Part shown: positions 25,378 through 35,121 of the stretch, in pieces | Position numbering within the stretch: position 1 is the stretch's first letter | Layout: each line of letters starts with the position of its first letter | Assembly: GCF_042659465.1 (NCBI RefSeq) | Contig: NZ_JBHSSW010000003.1 | Location: 124,001-188,000, forward strand | DNA length: 64,000 nucleotides | Reading direction: 5' to 3' | Source of the DNA: Ponticaulis profundi | GTDB lineage: Bacteria; Pseudomonadota; Alphaproteobacteria; Caulobacterales; Hyphomonadaceae | Notes under the pieces: model-generated | What the model was told of the DNA's origin: nothing | Database searches by the model: none | The model's input: the letters and a program-made list of their open reading frames with translations, nothing else | Program-made: the position numbers and the translations under genes

Positions 25378-27147
25378 TTATTTGACCGGCAGAGCCACGC
25401 CTTCACGACGCGGGTCCGCGCCACCTTCCAGGCCATCTTCCTTCACCACAATCACATGCAGGCCGGAATTCTCGCCAGAACGTTCTTTCACGTCATAGCC
25501 AAGATCCTTAAGGAAGGCGCCAATCGGCTCGCCGCCGTCTGCAGAGGTTTCCACGCCAACGCTTTCACCGCGTGCAATGATGTTCGGATAGGCCACGGCT
25601 TCCTGAGCGCTCATGCCCCAGTCGAGCACACCAACCAGCGTTTTGGACACATAAGCGATAATCGAGTTTCCGCCCGGCGAACCGGTGACCATGTAAAGCT
25701 CGCCGCTGTCATCAAACACCAGCGATGGTGACATGGACGAGCGTGGACGCTTTCCCGATTCCGGCGCATTGGCCACGAGCTTGCCATTCTTCATCGGATC
25801 GAGTGAAAAATCGGTCAGCTCGTTATTCAGCAGGAAGCCCTTCGCCCAGCGCGACGAGCCAAACGCCGACTCGACTGTCGCCGTCATGGAGACCGCATTT
25901 CCGTACGTATCAACAATGGAGATATGCGTTGTGCCCGGCTTGTCATCTGTCATATCGTGGCCCCACATGTCGATGTAAGGCTCATTACGCAGCACGGCAC
26001 CCGGATCACCCGGCGTTGGCACCTCACCCGGCTCAAAGCGGTCTTCGACCCGCACTTTCAAATAGGCCGGATCGTACAGGTCCTGAGCGGGCACGAACAC
26101 CTGATCAGCATCAGCGACATAGTGATCACGGTCCGCATAGCCGATGCGTTGTGCGTCAACAAATGCCCGCAACTTGCCCTCACGGTCGTCTGGCGCAAGG
26201 TCTTCAATCATCAGCTCATAAAGGCCAAGAATGGCATTCTGGGTGCTACCGCCGGACGACGGCGGCGGGGCAGAACAAATCTTGTAGCTGAGCGCCACAC
26301 CGCAAAGCGCTTCGCGCACGACCACTTCGTAATTCGCCAGATCTTCCAGCGTCATGTCACTGCCATACTCACCAGCACCGGCACTTTTCACGATGGCTTC
26401 GGCAATCGGCCCTTCATAGAAGGCGTCGGCGCCTTCTTCGGAAATCAGGGTCAGTGTTTCGGCAAGTTCCGGATTGGTACGAAGCGCACCGGCAGCGAGC
26501 GGCTCGCCATTCGGATAGAAGTATGGCGCGGTGTCCGGGTTATCGTCCAGGTTCACAATGGCCCGCAGGCGTTCGTTTGCCAGCACCTCAGCAAGCCGAG
26601 GCGAGACTTCAAAGCCGTTCTCAGAAAGCTCAATCGCATCTGCAAACAGGCTCGACCATTCTGCCTTGCCGAAGAGCTCATGGGCCTTGCCATAGAGCGC
26701 GACCTGTCCCGGCACGCCAACAGAGCGTCCACTCTGCCAGGCGGTGAGGAAATCCATCACCTTGCCGTCCTTGTCATAGAACAGGTCTGTCGACGATCCG
26801 GCCGGCGTTGTCTCACGTCCGTCTACAACCGTGATGTCGCCGCTTTCGCGCTCATAGACGACCATGAAGGCCCCGCCGCCTATGCCAGAGCTCTGTGGCT
26901 CAACCAGAGACAGGACCGAATGTACGGCAATGGCCGCATCGACCGCATGTCCGCCTGCTTCCAGTACTTTCATGCCAGCGGCCACGGCACGCGGGTCAGC
27001 GGCCGCAACCATGCCACCTTTTGTCCAGGCTGGCTTTTCCGCAACGGGCGGCGCATCAGCAACCGGAGGTGTCGTCTCTGTCGGCGTTGAAGCGGCGCAG
27101 GCTGCGAGGCTCAGACAGGTAGAAGCGAAGAGGATCTGGCGAATCAT
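25378..27147 (-). CDS. ggt: Gamma-glutamyltransferase lipoprotein
   Basis: 589 residues from ATG 27147; the open frame extends upstream, but over the divergent hydrolase gene and without similarity. A lipoprotein signal with LAAC (LSLAAC) precedes the mature enzyme. The Ntn-hydrolase nucleophile threonine lies in PGTTHISIVD near residue 405, where the proenzyme is expected to cleave itself; PRSSMSPSLV and GSPGGNSII are conserved in the small subunit. It hydrolyses or transfers gamma-glutamyl groups, for example from glutathione, in the periplasm. Confidence 0.93.
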   Translation of the reverse strand: MIRQILFASTCLSLAACAASTPTETTPPVADAPPVAEKPAWTKGGMVAAADPRAVAAGMKVLEAGGHAVDAAIAVHSVLSLVEPQSSGIGGGAFMVVYERESGDITVVDGRETTPAGSSTDLFYDKDGKVMDFLTAWQSGRSVGVPGQVALYGKAHELFGKAEWSSLFADAIELSENGFEVSPRLAEVLANERLRAIVNLDDNPDTAPYFYPNGEPLAAGALRTNPELAETLTLISEEGADAFYEGPIAEAIVKSAGAGEYGSDMTLEDLANYEVVVREALCGVALSYKICSAPPPSSGGSTQNAILGLYELMIEDLAPDDREGKLRAFVDAQRIGYADRDHYVADADQVFVPAQDLYDPAYLKVRVEDRFEPGEVPTPGDPGAVLRNEPYIDMWGHDMTDDKPGTTHISIVDTYGNAVSMTATVESAFGSSRWAKGFLLNNELTDFSLDPMKNGKLVANAPESGKRPRSSMSPSLVFDDSGELYMVTGSPGGNSIIAYVSKTLVGVLDWGMSAQEAVAYPNIIARGESVGVETSADGGEPIGAFLKDLGYDVKERSGENSGLHVIVVKEDGLEGGADPRREGVALPVK

Positions 27148-27216
27148 GAAGCAAAGTCCTTGGCGTCTGTTTGTGGCCACCTTAGACATGGAGACAGACC
27201 CATGAAAGGGGAAGCT

Positions 27217-28212
27217 ATGGCAAATCCCGGACCGCGCAATCTCATTACAGATGTCGAAGGTATTCGCGTCGGCAATGCACAACAACCAAGCATTGCGACA
27301 GGCGTGAGTGTCATTTGCCCGGATGCACGTTCCGTTTGTGCTGCACACGTGGCAGGCGGCGGCCCCGGCACGCGCGAAACGGACGCTTTGAAACTCGGCA
27401 CACTTGTCGACGACGTCGATGCGGTGGTGCTGTCTGGCGGCTCTGTCTATGGCCTCGCCGCAGCTGATGGCGTGATTGCGGAGATGGGCGCAGAGGGCAA
27501 GGGTTTTGGCCTGATGGATGTCGCTGGTGTGCCCAGGAGCCCGGTCGTGCCCTCCGCCATTCTTTATGATCTTGCAAATGGCGGAGACAAAGCATGGGGG
27601 GCGCATCCGCCTTATGCCGCACTCGGACGTGAAGCCTATCATGCCTGCGCCTCTGATTTTGCGCTCGGCAAATCCGGCGCCGGCTATGGCGCGCAGGCTG
27701 GCGCACTGCCCGGCGGGCTCGGTTCCGCCAGTATTGTCACGGAAGATGGCTTTAGCGTTGGCGCACTTGTCGCCGTCAACTGCTTTGGCTCAGTCAAACT
27801 TCCGAACAGTGATGCCTTCTGGGCTGCGCCGTTCGAACAGGATCAGGAGTTCGGCAACATCCCCTACCCGCAGACCTTTTCCTTCGATCCGGAAGACTGG
27901 GGACAAGCCAAAGTCAATCCGGGCGCGCGCGCGAACACGACAGTTGCCTGTATTGCCACGAATGCAGCGCTCACCCCCAGCCAGACGCAGCGATTGGCAG
28001 ATATGGCCGTGGCAGGAATGGCGCGAGCTATTCGTCCGGTCTTTGCGCCCTTTGATGGGGATATCGTTTTCGCCCTGTCGACGGCCAAGAAGCCGCTCGA
28101 TGCGCCTGAGCCCATGCAGCTTGCACGGCTGGGTGAACTCGCGGCGAGTACGCTCGCCCGGGCAATTGCCCGCGGCGTTTACGAGGCTGGCAGAGAAAAC
28201 CTCACGGCCTGA
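27217..28212 (+). CDS. P1-family (DmpA/NylC-like) N-terminal nucleophile hydrolase
   Basis: 331 residues from ATG 27217, with GGGGA just upstream (ATG 27202 is also possible). The family pattern is complete: LITDVEGIRVGNA, VVLSGGSVYGLAAADG and the self-cleavage site Asn240-Thr241 in RANTTVACIATNA. Relatives are DmpA aminopeptidase, beta-peptidyl aminopeptidases and the nylon-oligomer hydrolase NylC; the NTT cleavage site is closer to NylC than to the Ser site of DmpA. It is divergent from ggt, with 69 bases between the starts. Confidence 0.9.
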   Translation: MANPGPRNLITDVEGIRVGNAQQPSIATGVSVICPDARSVCAAHVAGGGPGTRETDALKLGTLVDDVDAVVLSGGSVYGLAAADGVIAEMGAEGKGFGLMDVAGVPRSPVVPSAILYDLANGGDKAWGAHPPYAALGREAYHACASDFALGKSGAGYGAQAGALPGGLGSASIVTEDGFSVGALVAVNCFGSVKLPNSDAFWAAPFEQDQEFGNIPYPQTFSFDPEDWGQAKVNPGARANTTVACIATNAALTPSQTQRLADMAVAGMARAIRPVFAPFDGDIVFALSTAKKPLDAPEPMQLARLGELAASTLARAIARGVYEAGRENLTA

Positions 28213-28255
28213 TCAGAAAATCGTCAGGAATTGCGTTTTTTTTCTGCAAATGCGC

Positions 28256-28284
28256 TTGCCTTTCCCTGCGCCCTTCGGTATTGA
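28256..28284 (+). promoter_or_regulatory. Promoter of tRNA-Arg
   Basis: TTGCCT (28256-28261) and TATTGA (28279-28284) are 17 bases apart, and the tRNA 5' end lies 16 bases after the -10. The spacing and position fit a tRNA promoter. Confidence 0.6.
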
Positions 28285-28299
28285 CCGCCCTCTCGGCGC

Positions 28300-28376
28300 G
28301 GACTGGTAGCTCAGTTGGATAGAGTACTTGGCTACGAACCAAGGGGTCGGGGGTTCGAATCCTCCCCAGTCCGCCA
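28300..28376 (+). tRNA. tRNA-Arg (anticodon ACG)
   Basis: 77 bases with encoded CCA. The acceptor arm GGACTGG pairs with CCAGTCC, discriminator G. The D arm, the anticodon stem CTTGG/CCAAG around loop CTACGAA, a five-base variable loop and T arm GGGGG-TTCGAAT-CCTCC all fold correctly. Anticodon ACG (wobble A read as inosine) decodes CGN arginine codons. Confidence 0.97.
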
Positions 28377-28522
28377 TTTTCTCCCTCATCTTTGTTTCTG
28401 TTTCCAAGATGCTGGTAACGTCGGCACCCTCAGGGAGTTCTCAGGAACTTTGTCGAGATCCGGGAACTCAAGTCACGTAAAAACGGGCACTTATCGCTCT
28501 CATGCCCTGATTGGCCTTGAGT

Positions 28523-29770
28523 TCAATCAGACATATCGTTCGGCGCTTTCTCAGTCGCATACAGTCCTTTGATCAGAGCGTGCGTCCAGTTGGACGTGTC
28601 ATGTCCAGCATGCACGATTTGAAGAGCGACGGTCACTCCCGCGCCCTCGAAGCGCTGACGTGTTGCTCGAGCAGCCGAAAGAAATGCTGGCTCATAGAGT
28701 CCTGCGCTGACATATGCGATTGCATCCGCAGGAAGCGGGTCTGACAGCTTGGCGACCTGTTCGCCAGGTGACATGATGATTGCGCTCCGGAATGACGCGG
28801 CGTGCTCCTTGAGCATCCAGGCGGCAAACTGCGCACCATCCGAAAAGCCCGCAATGGTCATAGCCTCAGGGGTTGATGGCAAGGACAAATCCGATCCCGC
28901 CCACGGGATGACCGTTTTCGTGACAAAATCAACGTAATTGTCGAATCGTGGCGAATCTTCACGCGTTGCAGGTCGGTACTCCTGAGACCGTATCCCGCCA
29001 GCTGCATTGCCTTCGACCGCGAAGGGACCTGACGTGATTCCAATGATAGCTATGGGCGATAACCCGTCAGCAGAAATCGCTTTCTCGATGTGATAGGCGA
29101 AGTCGAAAATACTCTCACCATCAAGGAGCACTACGGTCCGTTCGGCAGGGCCGACCAGGTCCTCAGGTGGAAAGTAAACAAAGATCTGCCGACGCTCATC
29201 ATTTTTCGGATCTTCGAGAGAAAAGCGACGTATCACGCCCTCAAAACCCGGAGGCGCAAACTGGCCACCGCCGTAGAAAACCGTGTCGGCGATCTTCTGA
29301 CCATCGCGATCATGGACTTCGAAAGAAAACGATGCCTTGTCGAGATCCTGCACGCGAAAGCTGGCAACCCACAGAGCCATGCCATCTACCTGTTTCAGGC
29401 TTTCAGACCATATAGAACAACAGAGTGTCGGCGCGTCCTCGCTTACCACGAAAACGTGGAAGTTAGAGCCTGACGAGAGCGTTGCGACTCTGGGATTGTG
29501 CCAAGTCAATGTGTCGAGACTGGTGGGTAAAGGCGCTTCGATTTGGCAGAGCGCGCGGGCATCACGCCAGATACTCTGAAAAGAAGCCGGAAAAGATTCA
29601 TCTATTTCGGCATCCACGCGTTCGCATGGCGTGCTTGCCTTGAATTGTAGAACATCAGCAAAAGTCACTTCGGAGGTATCTGCCCATGCATTCGAGCTGC
29701 CCCCCGAGCCGATAGCGAACATCGTGATGATACTGGCAACCACTGCACCGAATATGGATACGTGCTTCAT
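28523..29770 (-). CDS. Exported esterase-like alpha/beta hydrolase
   Basis: 415 residues from ATG 29770, chosen because a signal peptide begins there and ends at NAWA-DT. An N-terminal beta-rich domain (about residues 40-210) precedes an alpha/beta hydrolase of the enterochelin-esterase (Fes/D-like) type: RQIFVYFPPEDL, VVLLDGE, nucleophile serine in AGFSDGAQFA and a late histidine in HAGHDTSNW. The domain order matches Fes-like esterases, but no siderophore genes are present. Codon use and wording differ from neighbours, hinting at accessory origin. No TTCC-N4-GGAA site was seen upstream. Confidence 0.75.
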   Translation of the reverse strand: MKHVSIFGAVVASIITMFAIGSGGSSNAWADTSEVTFADVLQFKASTPCERVDAEIDESFPASFQSIWRDARALCQIEAPLPTSLDTLTWHNPRVATLSSGSNFHVFVVSEDAPTLCCSIWSESLKQVDGMALWVASFRVQDLDKASFSFEVHDRDGQKIADTVFYGGGQFAPPGFEGVIRRFSLEDPKNDERRQIFVYFPPEDLVGPAERTVVLLDGESIFDFAYHIEKAISADGLSPIAIIGITSGPFAVEGNAAGGIRSQEYRPATREDSPRFDNYVDFVTKTVIPWAGSDLSLPSTPEAMTIAGFSDGAQFAAWMLKEHAASFRSAIIMSPGEQVAKLSDPLPADAIAYVSAGLYEPAFLSAARATRQRFEGAGVTVALQIVHAGHDTSNWTHALIKGLYATEKAPNDMSD

Positions 29771-30103
29771 TTCAATCCAAAACCTTTTATTTCGCCCCTC
29801 CCTGACGATGACTTCAAGCTCTGACGCAGACATCGGGACGGTGTTGGCGGTGAATATCGAGTGCAGAAGGTCCAATTTCCTTTTGGTTTGATGGCATTTC
29901 AAAAAACAGGACTTCAGCTCGCATATCCTCAGGCAGGATGGCAGGCGGCTACCCCAAAATGCAATACATGTTTTTACAATTTAAAGATCCGCCCGTCCGG
30001 GAAGCGAAATTCATCCGCAATGTGACTGAGCTTCTCTCGTGACAGGAAACCGAAAAAAGCGGCATCTTTCGATACCGCTTTTTCGTTCCGACACAGTTCG
30101 AGT
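29771..30103 (-). other. 333-base gap between the esterase and GH106-like genes
   Basis: It holds the terminator of the upstream GH106-like gene (30053-30083) and AT-rich DNA that probably carries the esterase promoter. The esterase frame stays open to TTG 29902, but that part has no signal peptide or ribosome-binding site. No other gene seen. Confidence 0.5.
30053..30083 (-). terminator. Rho-independent terminator after the GH106-like gene
   Basis: Stem AAAAAGCGG (30054-30062) pairs with CCGCTTTTT (30075-30083). Read on the minus strand the hairpin ends in a run of Ts, about 20 bases after the GH106-like stop. Confidence 0.8.
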
Positions 30104-33100
30104 TTACCGGCGCTTTTCGAGCCGGACCTGCCCAATCAGCCCCATCGCGCTGAGCGCATTTTCATGCTGAGACATATGAGCGAACAGCTCGTCGCCCGCG
30201 ACCGCGCGACCGACCATCTGATTGCGCAAGGGCTGCTGAACGGTGATTTCAAGTTCATTCAAACCGTCCTGAAGCGACTGCGAGATATCCAGCCGGAATG
30301 GAGGGAGGCTGACAGAACCCAGATCGTCCCCGTTCAGACGAACCGTCGCAACGCCTGCCACACGATCAAGATTCAGCTCGTATCGACAATTGCATGAGCT
30401 CGCGCCATCCACAGTAAAATCCGTTCTGTAGACCAGCGCGTCAGCTTTATAGCGCAGAGCGTCATCCTCACGAAGATCTGTCAGAAGAAGCTCATATTCG
30501 CGCGTGTCCTCTCCCACCTGGAGCGTCCAGCCATTCAAGAGGGTCGAAGACATGATGTCGGTGCTGCCGCCCTCCACTGCACCCTGCATGGGTTCAGAAG
30601 ACAGCACGAGAAACCGGGTTTCCAGACCATCCAGATAGAGTGAGAACTGCCCCGCCTCGTCAGGAACCGCCACCGAAAGCGCGCGATCAACCGGATCAAA
30701 CCAATAGGCATTGGCGAACGATGCACCAGAAACCAGCGACAGCTCTTGTCCTGTTTCTGACTGATTGAACAGGAAGTGAAGCTCGGCGCCGTTTTCCAGA
30801 ATCCGGGTATAACGCCTCATATCGGGAAAACGCCCCTGATAGCCGAGGCGCGGCGTGAAATGATCCGAGACGCTTTCCACAGCTTCGAGACTCCGCCCCA
30901 CTGACAATTCAGAAACGCTCTTCGCAATCCAGTCATCATTGGCAACGTGACCTTTGAAGCCGGGTTGTTGTTCAGGAAGTGCGCCCCAAAAGACCAGCCG
31001 CTCCTGATGTCCGTCCCAGGATGCCAGAGCCTCAAGCGCGTCTCGTTGAATCCATGGCGCGTCCGCGATCACAACGCCAGCCTTTGGGCCCGCAATACGG
31101 TCAATGCGCGTCAGCGCTTCATCATTGATCCAGGTCCAGCTAAACCCCGCCGCGTTGAGCTCATCCAGCAAGGGCTTTACGCGCTCCAGCCAGCGAAGAC
31201 GGACATCCTTTTTCTCTTCCTCTGTGAGATCAGGCAGTTTCACGAAAGGAATATCCATAGGCGGCTCGTGGGCACGGGGGGCTGCGCCCGGCATTTGCCC
31301 CATGAACAGAAACTCTTCCGAAAACGCCTCTGAATCTTCGATCTCATGCGGGAATCCAAGAAACGGATAATAGATGAAGACATCAGATTGTTGACGACCA
31401 GACTGAAGCAATGTCTGAACAGAGGTCAGATAGGTGTTCAGTTCTGGCAGGATGTTCCAGACCGGCGAATCTGGCCCGTAATTTCCAGAGAAATTGCTAT
31501 CATTCTTCGGTCCACTGAACGGGTACCAGTCGAGCTCACCGAAATATGCGTCATACGCCTCACCTTCCGGTCCGTAAGGAATGCCGTGATAGATGATCTG
31601 ATTGATCCCCGACGCAAACAGCTTGTCAGCCGCCATTTTCAGCTGCGCTGGTGCAACGCCATAGGCGAGTTTGTACCAGACGAAGGATTCAGCAGAGATG
31701 ATGGGTCGGTCATAAAGATCCCCGGATGCGCTCGCCATTTTCAACACGGTTTCACCGCCGCCTGCGAAGAGCTGCTCGCTCTCTGGCATGGTGTTCTGGC
31801 CCATTGCGCGAATGACGTCGAAATCTGCGCCATAGGATTGCCCTTTGGAGACCAGCCCGCGCGTTTCTGCCCACTCAGCGCTCGTTTCAACAAAGCGCTC
31901 AATGATAAGGTCTGAAATCGTCTCCTGATAATCGTAGCGAACACGCTCATCGAGATCAGTCAGGTAAAATTCATCAGCAGGCCGGTGCCGCATGGTCTCT
32001 GTGATGAAGAAATTATCCCGCGCCGGGCGAAACAGTATCGGCAGGAAAGGCTCGAGGTCATATCCCCTGCGTACTTCAAAGGCGTCCAGAATGTCATTTG
32101 CGGCAAATCTGGAAATCTTGAATTCCAGACTGTCATTGAAAAAGCCCGCAAAGGGATTGCCGTAATACGGCTCCAGCCCCGAACGCGCACCATAGGCATA
32201 TTCATAATGGCCGCGAACAATATCTGCATCCATGTGGTCAATCACATAGCCTGCACGTTCGGACGCGATCAGTGTTGGTGCTTCACCAGAGGGCTGTACA
32301 TAGACAGCAATGACGAGCCAATCGCCTTCAGGTGCGCTCCAGCTTAGTGTTTCGTCTTTAACCTGATCGGTCAGAACGATGATCGACTCCGGATCAAGTT
32401 CAATCGTATCCGTGGCATCCAGCGGATTGCCGGACCGTTCCCCGCGGATAGGGCGTCCGGCGACAACGGACAGAAGGTTTCGCTCTTCGACCACAAAATT
32501 GGTCAGATCGAAGCCCATCAGGCGCTCGCCAATCGCCATGATGTAGTCATTATAGCCTGGCTGGGGGACCGGCAGCTTCAGTTCAACGGGCTCACCACCT
32601 TTCACCGCGATTTCCGCAAATGTGAGTTCTTTCATGCCTTCATCGACAGGCACCTCTGGCCCACCTGCCGGCCAGCCGCTCAAATGGTTGAGATAGACCT
32701 GCATATTGGCCGCTCGAGCGCACACCATCACCTCAGCCAGAGTGTCGTGATACGCATCCGTGCCGAAAGCATTGATGGCTGACTGTGTCCCTTCGTCCTC
32801 GATAAACATCAGACCGGCATTGAAAGACTGGATTTCAACACCGCCGAACCCCATGGATTCCAGACGTGCCAATTGCTCGCAGGCACGCGCGGCATCCACA
32901 TCGCCGCCCGGCCACCACCAACGTGTCCAGGGACGCGCCGTCTTCTGCTCAAACAACTGATCTACTGATCGAAAGCCCTGTAGATTGTCATACGCAAATG
33001 CGGTGCCGCTCGGCGGCGTGTCACGCAAATAGGTATGAAGTGATGGTACAGCCTCATTCACCTCTTGCGGTGCCATTGCCTGCTTCAACTGCCCTTTCAG

Positions 33101-33196
33101 CCAGAAAAAGCCGCCGCCCGCGACCAGCGCGCCGACAACGCAAAGGCCCAGAACGGTAAATCCGATCCATTTCAGTATCTTCATGACTGGGCCCAT
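30104..33196 (-). CDS. GH106-like glycoside hydrolase, membrane-anchored
   Basis: 1030 residues from ATG 33196, two bases after the upstream stop (an ATG at 33184 is equally good). A single N-terminal transmembrane segment (about residues 9-31) is not followed by a clear cleavage site, so the enzyme is probably anchored with its body in the periplasm. ARPWTRWWWPGGDVD and LESMGFGGVEIQSF match the start of GH106 alpha-L-rhamnosidases, and the C-terminal part looks like a jelly-roll binding domain (YELNLDRVAGVATVRLNG). It is downstream of, and coupled to, an acyl-CoA synthetase. The rhamnoside specificity is inference. Confidence 0.78.
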   Translation of the reverse strand: MGPVMKILKWIGFTVLGLCVVGALVAGGGFFWLKGQLKQAMAPQEVNEAVPSLHTYLRDTPPSGTAFAYDNLQGFRSVDQLFEQKTARPWTRWWWPGGDVDAARACEQLARLESMGFGGVEIQSFNAGLMFIEDEGTQSAINAFGTDAYHDTLAEVMVCARAANMQVYLNHLSGWPAGGPEVPVDEGMKELTFAEIAVKGGEPVELKLPVPQPGYNDYIMAIGERLMGFDLTNFVVEERNLLSVVAGRPIRGERSGNPLDATDTIELDPESIIVLTDQVKDETLSWSAPEGDWLVIAVYVQPSGEAPTLIASERAGYVIDHMDADIVRGHYEYAYGARSGLEPYYGNPFAGFFNDSLEFKISRFAANDILDAFEVRRGYDLEPFLPILFRPARDNFFITETMRHRPADEFYLTDLDERVRYDYQETISDLIIERFVETSAEWAETRGLVSKGQSYGADFDVIRAMGQNTMPESEQLFAGGGETVLKMASASGDLYDRPIISAESFVWYKLAYGVAPAQLKMAADKLFASGINQIIYHGIPYGPEGEAYDAYFGELDWYPFSGPKNDSNFSGNYGPDSPVWNILPELNTYLTSVQTLLQSGRQQSDVFIYYPFLGFPHEIEDSEAFSEEFLFMGQMPGAAPRAHEPPMDIPFVKLPDLTEEEKKDVRLRWLERVKPLLDELNAAGFSWTWINDEALTRIDRIAGPKAGVVIADAPWIQRDALEALASWDGHQERLVFWGALPEQQPGFKGHVANDDWIAKSVSELSVGRSLEAVESVSDHFTPRLGYQGRFPDMRRYTRILENGAELHFLFNQSETGQELSLVSGASFANAYWFDPVDRALSVAVPDEAGQFSLYLDGLETRFLVLSSEPMQGAVEGGSTDIMSSTLLNGWTLQVGEDTREYELLLTDLREDDALRYKADALVYRTDFTVDGASSCNCRYELNLDRVAGVATVRLNGDDLGSVSLPPFRLDISQSLQDGLNELEITVQQPLRNQMVGRAVAGDELFAHMSQHENALSAMGLIGQVRLEKRR

Positions 33197-33198
33197 CC

Positions 33199-35010
33199 CT
33201 ATGTGTTTTTCGGCGCCGGGCCGGGTAAGTGACCATCGCGAAGACTTTGCAGATCTTCATGCGTCAGCGGCCTGTAGGTTTTCTTCGCCGGATCAGCGAC
33301 CAGTACCTCGCCGCCATTTTCAACCAGCTCGTAGGATTGCTGTTTGGCTTCGGTTTTCCGGATCTTCATGGTGCCCGTCAGAAACTGATCTGCAACAATT
33401 CTCAGAAAAACCGGCCTTGCATAGGCGGGCAGTTCTGCATCGACATGACGATAGAAATCCGCCGGATCGAACGCCTCATTCACACAGATTGCAGCCATAC
33501 CAGCCCGGCCTTCGTTTCCCGGTACTTCCACGCCATAGACCGCGCTGACATCCACACCTGAAAAGGCATTTACAACCTGCTCAACCTCACTCGTCGAGAC
33601 ATTCTCAGACTTCCAGCGGAATGTGTCACCCATGCGATCGACAAAATAGAAATAGCCATCGCGGTCCTGCTTCATCAGATCACCGGAACGAAACCATGCA
33701 TCGCCGGGCTTGAACACGTCCCGTAAGATCTTTTTCTCCGTGGCTGCCTTGTCGCTGTAGCCGTCAAATCGCCAGCGGGCATCATCAAGCCTGATCTCGC
33801 CAATCGCCTCACCCGGCTCACCGGCTTCGACCTCGCGGCAGAGGCCATCAGCCCCTCGTAAGGCTTCGCCGGTTTCCGGCTCGACGGCAACGACACGAAC
33901 AGGAAGCCGATTTCGGATGAGCGGTGGTACCCGACCAACCGCTCCAGGTCGGGAATCGAGATTGAGCAAAGAGATGTTGCCTTCGGTCGAACCGTAGAAC
34001 TCCACAATGTGGGTTATCCCGGTTCGCTCACTGAGCTCTTCCCAGACGTCTTTTCGCAATCCATTTCCGAAGATACAGCGGATATCGTGCTGGCGTTCCA
34101 GCTCCGATGGCGGACGGTTCATCAGGTATCGACACACTTCGCCGACATACACGAACATGGTCGCACCGCTTTCGCAGACCTCTTCCCAGAAAGAACCTGC
34201 CGAAAACTTCCGGCGTAAAACAATCGCCGCCCCACTGAGCAGCGCCACACCGACGCCGCAGAGCCCCGTCGTGCCGTGATATAGCGGCAAAGTTTCATAG
34301 ATGCGGTCGTGAGGCGTTACCTTGGTCGGGCCAATCAAGGCGGACATCATGTTCAGACAGCGCGAATGGCTCATCCGTGCTGCTTTTGGAAGGCCCGTCG
34401 TACCGGATGTGTAGATCAGAAGCGCAACGTCCTTGCCCTTGAGATGGCCGCGCAAGGACCTGTCAGGACGGCTCGAACTGAATTCATCAAGCGCGTTGTC
34501 CGAGAGCTCACCATCGCCGAGCACATATCGTGGATAGGTGGCACGCTCTGCCGACATCGCCTCATCCAGCACGGTAGCCAATTCATGACAGGTGACGACA
34601 GCCTGTGCGTTCGCGCTCTCAATGCAGTGGACCAGACCTTTTCCAGACAAATGAGAGTTTATCAGCGCGACGGTGACCCCAAGCTTGGATAGCCCGAACC
34701 AGAGGCCGACCACATCCGGTCTGTTATCAAGAAAGACGGCAATTGTGTCTCCGGCGCGCCAGCCTTTTGCGCTCGCCCAATGAGCAAAGCGATTGGCCCT
34801 GACATCCAGGTCGCCATAACTTGAATCCCGTCCCTCGAAAACGAAGGCTGTATTCCCACCGAACTGGTCGACGCTACGCTCAAGACAGTCCGGGACGAGC
34901 AACGCACCTTCCGGCGTGAACTGACCGGTTCGTTCCCCAACCTCGCGCAAGCCAAAAATATAGCGCATGTCGCTCTGCAGACGGCGCAGAAACGATAGGC
35001 GTTCTTCCAT
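33199..35010 (-). CDS. FATP-type long-chain acyl-CoA synthetase
   Basis: 603 residues from ATG 35010, where GGAGGA sits at normal distance; the longer frame crosses the operator. The AMP-binding motif is YTSGTTGLPKAA near residue 200, EFYGSTEGN follows, and FRWKSENVSTSEVEQV ends the adenylation core. The EFYGSTEGN and FRWKGENV-type motifs mark the FATP/SLC27-like branch, which activates long-chain, very-long-chain or bile/steroid-type acids to CoA thioesters. It is first in an operon with the GH106-like gene and sits under the operator at 35098. Confidence 0.9.
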   Translation of the reverse strand: MEERLSFLRRLQSDMRYIFGLREVGERTGQFTPEGALLVPDCLERSVDQFGGNTAFVFEGRDSSYGDLDVRANRFAHWASAKGWRAGDTIAVFLDNRPDVVGLWFGLSKLGVTVALINSHLSGKGLVHCIESANAQAVVTCHELATVLDEAMSAERATYPRYVLGDGELSDNALDEFSSSRPDRSLRGHLKGKDVALLIYTSGTTGLPKAARMSHSRCLNMMSALIGPTKVTPHDRIYETLPLYHGTTGLCGVGVALLSGAAIVLRRKFSAGSFWEEVCESGATMFVYVGEVCRYLMNRPPSELERQHDIRCIFGNGLRKDVWEELSERTGITHIVEFYGSTEGNISLLNLDSRPGAVGRVPPLIRNRLPVRVVAVEPETGEALRGADGLCREVEAGEPGEAIGEIRLDDARWRFDGYSDKAATEKKILRDVFKPGDAWFRSGDLMKQDRDGYFYFVDRMGDTFRWKSENVSTSEVEQVVNAFSGVDVSAVYGVEVPGNEGRAGMAAICVNEAFDPADFYRHVDAELPAYARPVFLRIVADQFLTGTMKIRKTEAKQQSYELVENGGEVLVADPAKKTYRPLTHEDLQSLRDGHLPGPAPKNT

Positions 35011-35090
35011 AACTTCCTCCCATGCTTCCGCCGAACGGTGCGAAAGCCCTTCTCCGCAGAACTTCACCTCAAGAGCAGCTCTGACAGAAG

Positions 35091-35121
35091 ATATTACTTT
35101 CCAAATGGAATTGTTTTGCAA
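35091..35121 (-). promoter_or_regulatory. Promoter and operator of the acyl-CoA synthetase/GH106 operon
   Basis: The 14-base inverted repeat at 35098-35111 reads ATTCCATTTGGAAA on the minus strand. It lies between a possible -35 TTGCAA (35121-35116) and a possible -10 TAATAT (35096-35091), 19 bases apart. A repressor bound here would block the promoter. Same repeat as at 41637. Confidence 0.7.

Noticed and set aside
25924..27090. 388-residue frame antisense to gamma-glutamyltransferase
   Set aside because: Mirror frame of a real gene, no domain and no ribosome-binding site.
27148..27642. N-terminal extension of gamma-glutamyltransferase by 165 codons
   Set aside because: It lies antisense to the well-supported P1-family hydrolase and lacks a signal peptide; the true lipoprotein signal starts at 27147.
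28213..28407. 64-residue frame antisense to tRNA-Arg (contains GGFEPPTPW)
   Set aside because: It is the reverse complement of the tRNA; this false protein arises at tRNA genes in many genomes.
28523..29770. Siderophore (enterochelin) esterase
   Set aside because: The fold fits, but there is no siderophore synthesis or uptake set beside it; only a general esterase call is supported.
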